In this document: positions 1 to 12,380 of the stretch, piece by piece
Layout of the letters: each line of letters starts with the position of its first letter
How positions within the stretch are numbered: position 1 is the first letter of the stretch
Assembly: GCA_916613615.1 (NCBI GenBank)
Contig: OU744730.1
Span: forward strand, 32,907,315-32,971,314
Direction of reading: 5' to 3'
DNA from: Steromphala cineraria
Taxonomy: Eukaryota > Mollusca > Gastropoda > Trochida > Trochidae
Length of the DNA: 64,000 nt
Made by a program: the position numbers and the translations under genes
Notes under the pieces: generated by a model
What the model was told of the DNA's origin: nothing
Database searches by the model: none
What the model saw: only the letters and a program-made list of their open reading frames with translations

Positions 1-580
1 CCTTTCAAAGATAAAGAAGCAATTTATGTGAATGTGGAGCCCGAAAGCTGAAATATCTAGTATACTCAGTCAAAAAAGTTTTGCAACACACTGATAATTT
101 TGAACAGGTCTGTCTCATGAGAACCATGTGTACCAAAGGTAATATCGTCAAATATTTGCTTCCTTGAATGTGTGATCGAAATATATGAATCTGTCTAATT
201 CTGGTATCAAATTGACTCTTTTTTGGTTTAGGTATAGCAATGATCATTACCAAGAAAAAAAGATCCATTGCCTCAAGTATCTCAAGTTGCGAGCTGAAAA
301 TTTACATAAGTATACAAAAATGACATATATAAGGGATTTTTATGAATCGATATGTATCAGAAATATCATAAATGGAAATGGAGCTTGACTTTCCCTCTTG
401 GAGATTGTGCTAGAAAGGGTTTTCTGTATCAGTGAACATGAACAAATTGTCTAGAAATTTTCAAAATACCAGGCAAGCATTTTTCATTGGCTAACAGACA
501 CACCTGCTTGACATATAGAAATTACTAAATGACGTCTCATTTAATAAAATAAATTTTGAAACGAGAGAAAGGGTTGGTAT
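1..580. other. AT-rich gene-free stretch
   Basis: No splice-supported or long coding frame is visible. The short open frames here have AT-driven composition and no recognisable motif. Confidence 0.5.
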
Positions 581-951
581 TTAAAGGAGCAGTAGCACCT
601 TTTTAGGGGGAATATAAGGTGATGTCAGGAAAATGAAAATTAATGGTTCCAATTTAAAGACAATGCATTTAAACTAAATGGAGCAGTAATAATTCAAATA
701 TATAATATATAATATAAAGTTTAGCCATGGGACTCCTTTTTCTTGCACAAAATGAATTAAAGGTGTTCACACAAAATGGCCGCCAATGGATTTTAGGTAA
801 ATCTTCATACTTTGTCCTCTGACTTTGGATTATTGGTTTGTGTTATGACATTTTTGACACTATCAAAATAATACATTTATCATTTACAAACAATAATCAG
901 TGAAAATTTTAAAATATAAAATTTTCAAAAAATGTGCTACTGCCCCTTTAA
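581..951 (+). mobile_element. TTAA-ended miniature element, family A, copy 1
   Basis: Begins TTAAAGGAGCAGTAGCAC and ends GTGCTACTGCCCCTTTAA, an inverted terminal repeat of about 18 bp on a 371-bp body. The interior (GTGATGTCAGGAAAATGAAAA, then ATGGCCGCCAATGG) recurs in order at 12653, 35492, 39878 and 50199. There is no coding capacity, so this is a non-autonomous DNA transposon. TTAA at both ends suggests a TTAA target site, but the superfamily cannot be fixed by eye. Confidence 0.8.
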
Positions 952-3900
952 CGAGCAAAACGAGTAAGATACGGGTTACGGACTGAGTTTAGTATTTTAT
1001 TTATTACTGACTAAGTTACATCATCAAAATATAAAGAAATTTGCCGACATTACCATATCGACTGGCCCGCTGACATTGTGACATCATTGTGACTTCACAT
1101 TATTCGGTCAGCGTGCGATCTTATTACACATTGTGTAATAACATTGTAGAATTATTTAACAGCAATATTCAACCAGCGAGTAATAAGACTTCTTATGGTT
1201 TCATGTTGAAGGAAGCAACTTTTTGATCTGTATGTTTTTAGATCGAATGAATTCCATGTGTGTGTAAACCTTTTTTGAGTGAGCAAAGTTGTTGTTATTT
1301 ATTGTTGTTATTGGGGCCAGATTCAATTGAATATTTAATTTTGTGTTATTTTTGTATAATTTCAACCTGGTCTTGGATTACAAGATTTGAATACAACCAT
1401 GAAAAAGTAAAAAGAATTATGATTTTATTAGCATTTACCTATGAAATATCACCAAATCTTTTTGTCATCTTGTCTTCGAAGTATTTGTTATGAAATACGT
1501 CGAATCTGGTCCAGTAATCTGTATATAACATGTATATTTCATGTTTGAAAATATTGATTTTGACAGGCATGCTAGGAATATACTTCACTGTTGACATGTA
1601 CATGTATACTGTTATTTGATTTTCATGTATGTTGATATGTAAATGCTTTATTTGTTTCCATGGCAACCACATCGATTCACAGATTCTTCCATAAATGATT
1701 TTTAGTTCTGAATGAAATATTGAAATGTAGGTTTGAGGTATAACATTTTGTAGCCTTTTTCAAACAAAATTTTATCAAAATTTAAAATGAGCTACTACAA
1801 TATTCTATCTTATTCAGCAAAAAAAATTGTTTCAATGATTGACTGGTAATAATTTCATAATTTAAATAAATTTTTCAGATTAAATTCTCTCACAAGTTAT
1901 AAGGTGTTTGTTTTTTGCATAATCAGTTTTTGAAAACACTGACTAAATAGGTTTCATGTAACATTGGATATTGTAAGAGAAATAAACATATTTTTGAAAC
2001 AAATTTATTGAAACTATCAGGTATTTAGCTATCCTCATAATATTCATAAAACAATTATGAAAAATGTGTTCGATACTGAAAATTGTTAAATTTATTCAAG
2101 GCATTTAAAATTCAAACTGAATTTGAATGGCATTTGAAGACATCTAGTCATTTATTGATAATCAGAGTGTCAACAAATAATTCAATTTAATTCTATTTGA
2201 ATTCAACTTTAGCAATTAAAAATTTTGTTCATTTATTTCAGAGAGTAATCAAATAATGGTATATCATGAAAGAGCATTAAAATGATAAAAAATAAACTAA
2301 CTCTGTGTCATTTAATAGTATCTTACCGCTTCCTCAATGAAAGGGAAACTTAATTTATTTAACCATTGTCTTTACTTTCTTATTTCAAGTTTAAAACAGT
2401 CTACATTATTGCCTTATCAAATTTCATAAATCCACTGTCATAATACAATCTTTTGGTAAGAAGAACCTCGTTTCAAATGGATAATTCCACTATCATAATT
2501 CAATTTCCCAATTAAATTTACCTTATTTCATAATCAGCGTGAATAGAAATATAACTTAACTAAGTCATTGTCTTTAAATGTCTGTAGGGTAGGAGTGCTA
2601 TCTGATAATCTCTGATGGGTCTTTATGACGGATCTTTATGACTTAGATATCTGGCATTGTGACTGAACTATTTATGATAACAACGATGTCATGATATTTA
2701 GGTTAGTGATTGTCTTAACTCTAGGCTGTTATCATAGTTTGATTGACAGCTGTTTCATTAGGTCATAGTTGAAATTAACATATGCATAAAATGACATTGT
2801 TACCTTATATTTCGGGTATTTTACATTTTTTCTTATAATTTTTTGTGCAAGATTTACTGAATGGTTAAAAAATTTGCATATTTTATCTTCCGGTAAAAAA
2901 ATCAAAATAATCCAGATAAGTTGTTTTATCAGGATTGTGTCTTCCAAATTATTATTCCTGGTGTCAGAACTGTAACAAATGACTTATATTTGTTTTGGGA
3001 AAATTGTAAATCTATATTATCCAATGAATCTATTACATGTTATTTAAGAAGTTTATGCAATTGATAAATTTGGGTTATTAGATATTTTTATCCAGAGCAA
3101 AATACTAAGAAAAGAACTTTCAAAATACCATTCTTTGTGGAGTGAAAGATTCTTTGTAATTGAATTTGATCATCCATGGTTAAGTTCTTCGAAGTAAAAG
3201 CTCGTATCTTAAGAGTAATATAAAAGATAAATAAAGACCTCATCTACATTTCTAATCAGATATTAAATTTTTGAAGGTTATCACCAAGCCTTGTTATGGT
3301 TATGTTATGAAGATAATTTTGTATAAGAGTGGAGTCAAGCTAAATTGCATTTTCTTAATATAATTAGTTATGATAAACTCTCCCATGACTTTAACAAATA
3401 TTATGAAACAATCCATAAGGATATTGCCTACTTTGAGTCATTTATATTACACTTGACCATTATTGCGAATTTCCTCAAGCGTTTTCTATATTATATCCGT
3501 CCGATTTAAAAAAACTTCTTACCCTTTGTGATACTCCAAGATGTTTTTAAAGTTTAAAAGCTATTTCATGAGATTAACTATTTAAATGTCTTTTATAAAA
3601 ACTAATAATGTAACTAACAAACATATTTTACTGCTCATATTTTGACCAAGAGTGAGATTACGATAATATTTGTGATGTTTTTTTCACAAAGATTTGCCAA
3701 ACTTTCAAAAATAAATTCCATGTGAACCACGTTACCAAAAAACCTTGTTTCATTTAATTCTCTGACAATTGTATGATGTCATAATCATATCTTTGATATA
3801 GACAATGATTTTTTTCCATGTGCACATAATGATGTGTATGACACTGATTATGTTTTCTTACGGTGATGAAAACTACCAATCCAAATGCCACCATTTGAAA

Positions 3901-4756
3901 AGGTCAAAGTAAATCATGTTGAATTTTAATGTGTCAAATGTATATATTTTGCCAGTCAAAATAAAAATTAATTTTCTTCTCGTGATTTTTCTTCACTGTA
4001 TATCCAATGATAAACTTTCATTACAATCTTTTACATTGGGAAATATTTATTTCTGAATAATATTAGCAGTCTTACTTTAATTATTTAATTATTTTAAAAA
4101 TATGAATATTATGATCTGTCAGTGCAATGTATTAGAATATAAAATCTATTCAAATGGCTTACTTGTATATTATAGACCATATGTTTTTTTAAAATCTTCA
4201 TATAAATGTGTTTTGATTATATATATGATTTGAGGGTTTTCAGTATGTTTAGTTGGTTATGCCACAATCATTTTTATCATTTCACTTATAATGAATTTAT
4301 CCAAATGAAGGTGATGGTTTTGGGTTTGAAATGCGGTAATCAATATAGCAATTGTCTTCCAAAGGTCGTTGTATAAAATGAGATGAAAATGGTTATGTTA
4401 TGTTTGAAAATATTATTTGTGGCCAGTTGTGTTTTGAATATAGAATATCAATAAAAAAAAGATTATTCCATATTCATAAATATATTTATACTTACTAAGA
4501 GGAAGGCATGAAAGTAAACAGATAAGCAATTCAGAAAAACCCCTTTTCTCACCCATTTTTTTTAACCCAGGCAGATCATTTTACAGATTTATCTAATTCT
4601 GTCCATGACGCTTTGAAAAAATATTTCTCTGTCATTTGATTCTATTGGTTGGCAACAAAAACTTGAATCACTTTTGAATAGCTGAATGTGTTCTCTTTCT
4701 ATCTAGAATATCCAACTTTTTATGTAAACAAATAAAATTTATGGTAATGCATTTTT
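952..4756. other. AT-rich gene-free stretch
   Basis: No exon-like segment, RNA gene or clear repeat was recognised. It could be intergenic DNA, or an intron or 3' UTR of a gene lying to the left; nothing in the sequence decides this. Confidence 0.4.
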
Positions 4757-5325
4757 ATGCCCCCGAATCGGAGATTCCGGGGGTATATTGTTTTTCACCT
4801 GTCCGTCTGTCCGTCTGTCTGTCTGTCCGTCTGTCTGTCCGTTTGTCCACAAAAACTTTAACCTTGGTCATAACTTTTGATTGGTCAGAGCTAGGTCTTT
4901 GATACTTGACATATGGATCCCTTGTGATGAGACCTTTCAGATGACACCATGACATTTGACCTTGTGACCTTGACCTTGACACAGCGAGCATTTTCCGAAA
5001 ACTTTAACCTTGGCTATAGTTTCTATACTGTCAGTGCTAGGTCTTTGATACTTGACATGTGTATCCCTTGTGATGAGACCTTTCAGATGACACCATGATA
5101 TTTAACCTTTTCCGTCCGTCCGTCCATCTGTCCGTTTGTCCACAAAAACTTTAACCTTGGTCATAACTTTTGATTGGTCAGAGCTAGCTCTTTGATACTT
5201 GACATATGGATCCCTTATGATGAGACCTTTCAGATGACACCATGACATTTGACCTTGTGACCTTGACCTTGACACAGCGAGCAGGATGCATCCGGGGGCA
5301 TTCGTGTTTCACAAACACATCTTGT
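4757..5325 (+). mobile_element. CCCCCGAATC-type dispersed repeat with internal tandem units
   Basis: Starts at TATGCCCCCGAATC and closes with ATCCGGGGGCATTCG followed by CACAAACACATCTTG, giving complementary GC-rich ends. After a (CTGTCCGT)n stretch (about 4799-4850), a unit of roughly 130 bp containing AACTTTAACCTTGGTCATAA, TACTTGACATATGGATCCC and TGACCTTGACCTTGACACAG occurs about three times. I associate this layout with abundant mollusc repeats. No protein is encoded. Confidence 0.75.
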
Positions 5326-7921
5326 TTTTCAATTTTTTTAAGCACCAATGCTAAATGGTTGAATATGGTATCTGTATTACCAGTAGTAGAGAAGGAGAAA
5401 ATAGAATCTGCAACATGAAAAAGAGGTCCAATAGTTAATCAATTTTGTTCAATAGTCTTGTTTTTGCTCCTGTAAACAAACAGTAAACTAAAAGGGCATT
5501 ATCATTCAATGCAGTGTCATCTTTACAGGTCATTCCAGGTATTATCATGTTAAATAAGGCAATAAAGCAATTTTGCACATTATCTGGACAATTCATTTTA
5601 GACCAAAGTCATTTCAAATATCAAACCTTTTTTATTCCTATTGTCCAAATAATTGAACTTTCATTTCTTTAATTTGTAAAAATCATTTGGGAAAGATAAT
5701 CAAGCATTTACTGCATCCAGATGTTATTTACAAAATATTTTTTCTGGGTATTGGTGTTCATAGTGTATGAGCTGTTGTTGTATATGGTTATAACAATGAA
5801 CTGTTTTAAGTTTCTTATGCAATGAACAAGATAGACGCTATTATAGATATGGTAAGCGTTAAAGGTGAATAAGAAAAAAAGAAATTCTAATTGGTTCCTA
5901 GGGAAATTATCTTCCATAATTGTTGTTGACATTTTTTGTAAACATTTGTAAAATATAATTGCATGCACTGAAACTGTGATAAACTGATTTGTAAAGAAAA
6001 CTGTCAAATATGTGACCTAGTATGCTTTTTAGGTGCACATTGGTGTTTTGTAGCAATAGAAGACAAATCTTATGGATACTATTTTTGCCAAATCTAAATG
6101 TAAAGGAATAATTCATTAGAAATGTCCTTAATGTTTATTCTGGTTTGCTTTTCTATGATTTTTAGAGGCATCAGAAGATGTCAAGCATAGAAATGACAAG
6201 ATTGTAATCTTCTTTTTTGGTTTTCTATGATTTGAAGCAAAATAATATTTTCCTTGCATATTCATATGTGCTAATGTATGGTTAAAGCATAATTTTTTTC
6301 TAAAAATTAGGTTTTGATTTTAAAAACTTCAAACTTTCCAGTAAAACATTGGACCACAATCCTCAGGAAAGGGCAATGTGCGACAAAGAACTTTATCTTT
6401 GAAATGTATTAAATTTTACATACTGACTTATCTTTGATCATTCTCGCTGTGACATTGTAGTCATAATAATATATGTTTCATAATATGAACTGACAATGTG
6501 ATTTGTTTAGCTTTATATCAAAACCATATTTTATCTTAATATCTTTTGGATGAAATTTTGTTTAAAAAACCCGAAAGATAATTTGTCAATTGTTGATGCA
6601 GTTTTTGTAATTTTCGTTTGAACTGACTTTTAGGTTAAGCAATTCGTAAATATGTTTTCAGTTCTAGAATGCATAAAATTAAATGTGACAATTATTCATG
6701 AAGGTAACTCAGGTGTTTATGTCAGTTAAATTTTCATAATTTTCATAAATTTATAAATTTTCAAACTTTTAGCATATAAATGGTTAATTTTATTAACTAT
6801 AGAGTATCTTAAATTGAAAATTTGGTGGCAACTTATTTTGTTAATAAGCTTATGGAAATATTTAGTTTATTTGTGATAACAATGTACAAAATACCTCTGT
6901 GTATAAAGTGGCTCGGAAGGTTGATATGTATTGAAAAGAGTCAGTCCTATATGACAATCCTCAAATGTGTTTTTTCTGGTCATCAATTTTTAAAAATAAT
7001 TTTCAAGCCAGGCATGTTTGCTTGAATTTTTGCAGTCATCCTAGCAGAAAACCATTTACTATTACTTAACTGGAGATTTTATGAGTGCTTCCAGGAAAAT
7101 TACGATTTTAAGTTTCATTCAACTGAATTAGTATTTTTGAAAATATAATCTGATATTGTAAAGTTATAAAAGTGTTTCTACAATTGATGCTATTTGAAAT
7201 GCGGAAAAGTTTATTTGTTAAAACCTATAATAAAATGAATGTGCAACTTATTGCCAAAATAGTTGTAAACTTTATATATTGTATTGTTCTCAGGCACATA
7301 TGTTGTCAATTTACATTATGCAAAATCTTAATTTCTCTGAAAAAACTATTAAAATATCATTGATTATTTTCAAACAGAGCTGTGTTGCTGATTCTTATGT
7401 TTCTATCAAATGGTATAACGATACCAACATTTATTCAAATGGGGATCATTTGTTATAGGCTTTGAGGTTTTGAAATATGTTATTATGGTTGATATATATT
7501 TGGGTTTGTAAATTTTGATTTATTGCTGTATATAATGTATAGATGAATGGTTGTGTTTGTGCTTGGTTTTTGGCAGATTATTGTTCACTGCTGTTGATAT
7601 GCAATGGAATAAACTATAGATAAGTATTAAAATTTCTTTGTTATATTTTCAATGTCTCAAAACAAAATGTTTACATGTAATACATTTTGCTATGTGTCAA
7701 GTGGATTAGACATGACCATTTGCAATTTTGCATGAGTAAATGTGCGTTTGAATATTGACAATGAAAAAAAGCATTATTGACATCCTAACTTAGGAACAAT
7801 ATTTTCAGAAAAGTGTCATTTTGTTTTTCGTTTCAAAATTTTGATTTTCACCAAATATATGTTTCTTTGATACAAAAACAAATTCAATTTTGAGGATATA
7901 GGTTCAAAATATCTCTTATTC
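5326..7921. other. AT-rich gene-free stretch
   Basis: Nothing recognisable. Several short open frames occur on both strands with AT-biased composition and no motif. Confidence 0.4.
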
Positions 7922-8395
7922 TTAAAGTGACACAGAGTATCTTTCCTAAAACTTTATTTGGTTTTGATAAGCTACAAAATATCTAATATGCTGATTGAAG
8001 TTCATAACTCATCACAAATTTATCCATTTATGCATATCTCTAAAATGCTTGATTTTATGGAAAAATCAGAAAACATCTCAAATACGTTTAATATTCGAAA
8101 TTATGAATCCAATTAATCTACCTATTAGTTACAATACCTAATAAACACTATCGAATCGAATATATCTTCCTGTCAGCTTATGACAAGGTTTCAAAATTAC
8201 GTTTGGCGAATTTGCGCGCGCCACTCGAGCCACATTGTCCGGTTTTGAATGGCCGTATTTTCGCTCTTATGTACTGATTGACCTTTAACTTGTTATTTTC
8301 AGTAACAGTTAGTGGTTCCCGATGTAATAACATCGATTTCAAAATTTGACATGTGATCCTATCAACATACTCTGTGTCTCTTTAAACAACTGACA
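7922..8395. mobile_element. TTAA-ended miniature element, family G
   Basis: The left end TTAAAGTGACACAGAGTAT and right end ATACTCTGTGTCTCTTTAA are inverted repeats around a 474-bp body without coding capacity. The TTAAAG start resembles family A, but the rest of the terminus differs. It is the only copy seen in the window. Confidence 0.7.
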
Positions 8396-11143
8396 AACGT
8401 GATAAATTCTTGTTTTCAATGGTGATATAAAACTAAAACAGTCATACAAGTACGCAGGAGCTGAAATCTCAGGTCTATAATTGACATAAATTGACCTAAT
8501 TGTTTTTCTGACATGTTCTCCATCAAATGATGCAAAAATATTTGTGACGTCACTACTAACAGAGTGGCTCTTACGTCATTGTGAGGTATGGTAATTATGG
8601 CTTAGAGAGATTCGTAAGAACAAAATTAAAAGACATTGTCTTCGACTTCAATTGGTATGTTAAAATCCCTTACATTAGCTTACATGGACAAAAGTTGTAG
8701 GACATATATTAGCGTTTTTGTAGATACAGTGTTTAATAAAATGTATCCATTGGTTCAATTTGTAAATGGATGTTAATAAGAACAAGGAACGGAGCAGTAT
8801 GTTTTAGTTTGGTTTTATTTGTAAAGGAGTTGATGATCGGACCAGTTTCTTCGATTTTATTATCCCTTATAAAACACTGGACAACACATTAAGGATATTA
8901 ATTTTGAGAGAAATATATAATATTAATAAGGTGGTCATTTAATATATTATAACATAGGGTGGTCATTTAAGAAATATAAATTATATCATCATATTCAAAT
9001 ATCTGTAATCTAAAAGTAAAACATTGAAAGACAAACCATATGGATAGTGGCCCAAGTGAGTTGCGTACCAATTGTTTGACAAACGGTCAATGAATTATCC
9101 GCTCCATTCATTATATTTTCCCCAGCAATATTTACAATATCACTTTCCTCTACGGGTGGGATATTTGTAAGAATCGCACGTGCAAATCATGTGATTCCAT
9201 GTCCACGAAAATCTCGTGCAGAAGCAAAAGTTCTGTAATCTACAACGCTAGATTTCACGTGCATCCCGTGCATTCACTAGAGCTTTTAGATATAACCACT
9301 CCATTGCACGTGCATCTCGTGCGAATGTTCTGAAATGAACTTTTCCCACGTAAAGTATATGCATTTGGTCATTACGTGTCATGATAAGACGAAAGTATCG
9401 CAAATCATGATGATATTACGTGGAAGAAGTTATGACTTGTACGTTTTCTGCCATTTGTCGGGGACAAAATAACGTCTGGAAATTTCTTCGACGATTTATG
9501 TTTTTAAAGATATCAAGGTTTTAAACGTAAGGGGCTAGGTGAACAAGATGCCTTGGATAGAAATTGAATCCCTAACTTGCAATAATGGCGTAAACAAAAT
9601 GTTGATAAGTTTATCTTAAATTAGGAGTCACACGAGTGTCAATCTTTTTAGTCCCGTATCTACAAACATGTCTTAATGACATATTTATCATTCGCTAATG
9701 TTTTTTGTTTTGGCTTCTAAGATGCAAAAGTGTCAAAACATGATACATCCAAAAATATTTTAAATCGTGAATCATTTTGATAACTTGAACTGGGTTGACC
9801 GTAAATACGATATCATTCATTATTTAAAAGTTAAGATATATGAAAATTCTAACTAATGGACTGTTGATAAATCAATTTTTACAATATAAAAATGATTTAG
9901 GATTTCAATGTCTTAGGCATACATGTATATAATACAGGTTACGCTCATATTTATACTAAACATATCTCGTAAAACTTGACTCAGTATAATGAATGGTAAT
10001 TATGAGATAAGTAAAGTATTTGGGGGCATTTGTGTGTTTGACTCCATTTGGCTTACATGTTGATATTACAGGATAGTATAATAGTTATTTATTTGCCTTT
10101 GTCAATTGTTTTAGTTTCTTTTTACACTATTGCAGTGTTACCACTTTAACTTCCTGTACGCTGTCTCAAGGATTATCAAAGTGTTATCACAGACGGTACA
10201 TAAACCTTGTTTTCTGCGACTCCGGTTTAGTGCGTGGAGGTACGAGATTTGGTCACTGCGTTCAACCAGTGGCATTTTAATTACTGATGTGTCAATTCCA
10301 AAGTATTAAAACTAAGATTGAGGCCCATTATAGAAATGTTACCAAAATTTAAGGTCTCGTTATACAGTTTTTCCCCATAAACTCCAATGTTAAATTGCCA
10401 TCGGTCATTGACTTGTCGCTCCTTTACAACTGAATCAGAGCACCATTAACCACTAGCCACAGTAAGATATGCATAATCCTGATAAAATAATCAATGAAAT
10501 ACTATACATTGACCTTACTACCTTTTAGCTACAGCTATTTGAAAATGTACCCCATGAAATTCACACATGGAAATTCTTGGGATTTTGGACCCGGAAGCGA
10601 CCGAACAGCTTCCCTTGAGTGGGTCACCTGACCTTTCGCAATTGGCATAGCAATATATGACTCTTACATGCTGACAGCCAAGTATATTAGCTAATTCTGA
10701 AAAAAGACTTATTCTTATACCTCATATAACTTTTCTTTTAGGAGTAAAACACTGTCTGACCTCTATTTGCTCTCTGAAGTGGGAACTCTTTGGCCAAAAC
10801 TGTATAACGAGACGTTAAAGCTGCAAGCACCAAAAAGATAACGTAATTAGTGACTTATCTGTTTTCTTCTCTTGTAACAACTGATTGGTCGATTCCAGTA
10901 TGTCCTTAACTGACAAAAGGTCAACGTGTAAAACGTGTATCGCTCCAAAATTAACCTTTAACTCAATATATAAAGGAGGATTATATAATTGAGGTATTTT
11001 TTCTAATCGAAATCTAGACTTGCTTTTCAGGATGATATCGCGTTTAAGGTTAGAATGATTGTAGGGTGAACTTATAAAATACCGTACGGCACAGGTAAAA
11101 GACGGCGGTTTTTCAATGGATGAAAATGGACGACGGAGAAACA
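8396..11143. other. Gene-free stretch with a CACGTG-rich repeat
   Basis: At 9172-9330 the palindrome GCACGTGC and the motif (C/T)CGTGCA recur. A 21-bp core at 9172-9192 is found exactly inverted at 22805-22825. The 116-residue minus frame at 10815-11165 has no recognisable domain and runs into the foldback element that starts at 11144, so it is not annotated as a gene. Confidence 0.45.
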
Positions 11144-11345
11144 GTCTAAGTAAACCTAGCCTCAATAATACCCGTTCTCTCCGATATTGAGTCTAGCGAG
11201 ATGTAGTAGCGGGTCGCGTCAGCCGATTTATCAAATTGACCTATGAGGGAAGGCGAAAGATCGGCTGATTCGATCCGCTACTACATCTCGATAGACTCAA
11301 TATCGGAGTGAAATGAATTATTATTGAGGCTAGGTTTACTTAGAC
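11144..11345. mobile_element. Foldback miniature element, family B, copy 1
   Basis: Left arm GTCTAAGTAAACCTAGCCTC and right arm GAGGCTAGGTTTACTTAGAC. The arms continue inward (GATATTGAGTCTAG, GATGTAGTAGCG and complements), so nearly the whole 200 bp can fold into a hairpin. A sister copy lies at 34224-34489. The flanks GACGGAGAAA and GATGGAGGAAA may be a decayed target duplication. Confidence 0.8.
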
Positions 11346-11449
11346 CGATGGAGGAAAAGAAGAACTGAGGACGATATGGTAAGAATGATGATGATTTCAA
11401 TGGTAATGGTGAATACGGGCATGATTATCAGGTGGTTTATATGAAAATG

Positions 11450-11572
11450 ATGATGATAGTGGTGGTGGTGATGATGATGGTGGTGGTGGTGATGGTGATG
11501 GTGATGGTGATGGTGATGGTGATGGTGATGGTGATGGTGGTGATGGTGATGGTGATGATGATGGTGATGCTG
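11450..11572 (+). repeat. (GATGGT)n microsatellite
   Basis: A run of GGTGAT/GATGGT units, perfect for about ten consecutive copies with interruptions at each edge. It produces open Met-Val, Ser-Pro and Ile-Thr dipeptide frames on both strands, which are artefacts of the repeat. Confidence 0.9.
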
Positions 11573-12293
11573 CGAATGAGTTGGCTACAGATGTTTCCGA
11601 CATCAATTACGTTGATGATTTTCATGACAAATTGCTGTTAACAACGATATGGATTCTATTCGATATTCTTCAAACATGTACGTTTAAGTTAAAACAATGG
11701 TACTTTTTTTATCACCATCTTCTCTAAAACACCTTTTTTTAGTAATGACCCTAGTCTCATGACCTTAACCCCATATAGCCTAATGCAATCGGCCAAACCC
11801 AGGGCACTTTGCCCTATCTGAACAAAACTTCGATACGACCCTAAACATAAGTTACCTAAACATTTACCCATTAACCCTGTCTACCACCTTCTAGCCCTGT
11901 AACGAGACACGAAATGTGTAATGCGTTCTATAAGGTTTCTAAGTAAACCAATTTAATCTTTATCGGGAAAAGCGTGAGAATCTTAACCGCTGTTGCTCCA
12001 GAAATGTCTGCATAGCCATATCAGGAATAAATATTTGAAGAATTTTAATTCAACGTCAACTTATTTGCTTCTTAAAGTAAGTACATTTATGTGAAATTTC
12101 CATCTTTTTGACATGTGAAATTCCATCAGATACCATACATAATCTTTGACTTTCTAGCTTTGATTCGAAATATCCGATAAAAGACATCTTAATCCATTTT
12201 ATTTCCATTTTCAGCGTTATTTATGGTTTCATTTTGAAAATTGTTTTCGAAAATAATTTTTTTGAAAAAGGGGGCAGTCAACGTTCATCAAGC

Positions 12294-12380
12294 ATGGCGG
12301 CTCCATACAGCGAGGAAGCGAGCTCCTGTGCCCATACAATCAGCCTAAATGACTTCACGCACATTGCTGTTGGCCCTGCC
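12294..12380 (+). CDS. STRA6-like: STRA6-like gene 1, exon 1 (start)
   Basis: The ATG at 12294 has A at -3 and G at +4. It is the only in-frame ATG in this exon before the conserved region; the upstream frame opens only with TTG. The peptide begins MAAPYSEEASSC and continues with HTISLNDF, matching EECHPTITLEDF of gene 2. Strong donor GTGAGT, phase 0. A pyrimidine-rich acceptor (TTTCCATTTTCAG, ending 12214) suggests that the 5' UTR is spliced. Confidence 0.85.

Noticed and set aside
10815..11165. 116-residue minus-strand frame
   Set aside because: No motif, no splice or promoter support, and its 5' end lies inside foldback element B.
11397..11641. Open frames rich in Met-Val, Ser-Pro or Ile-Thr on both strands
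   Set aside because: All derive from the (GATGGT)n microsatellite.
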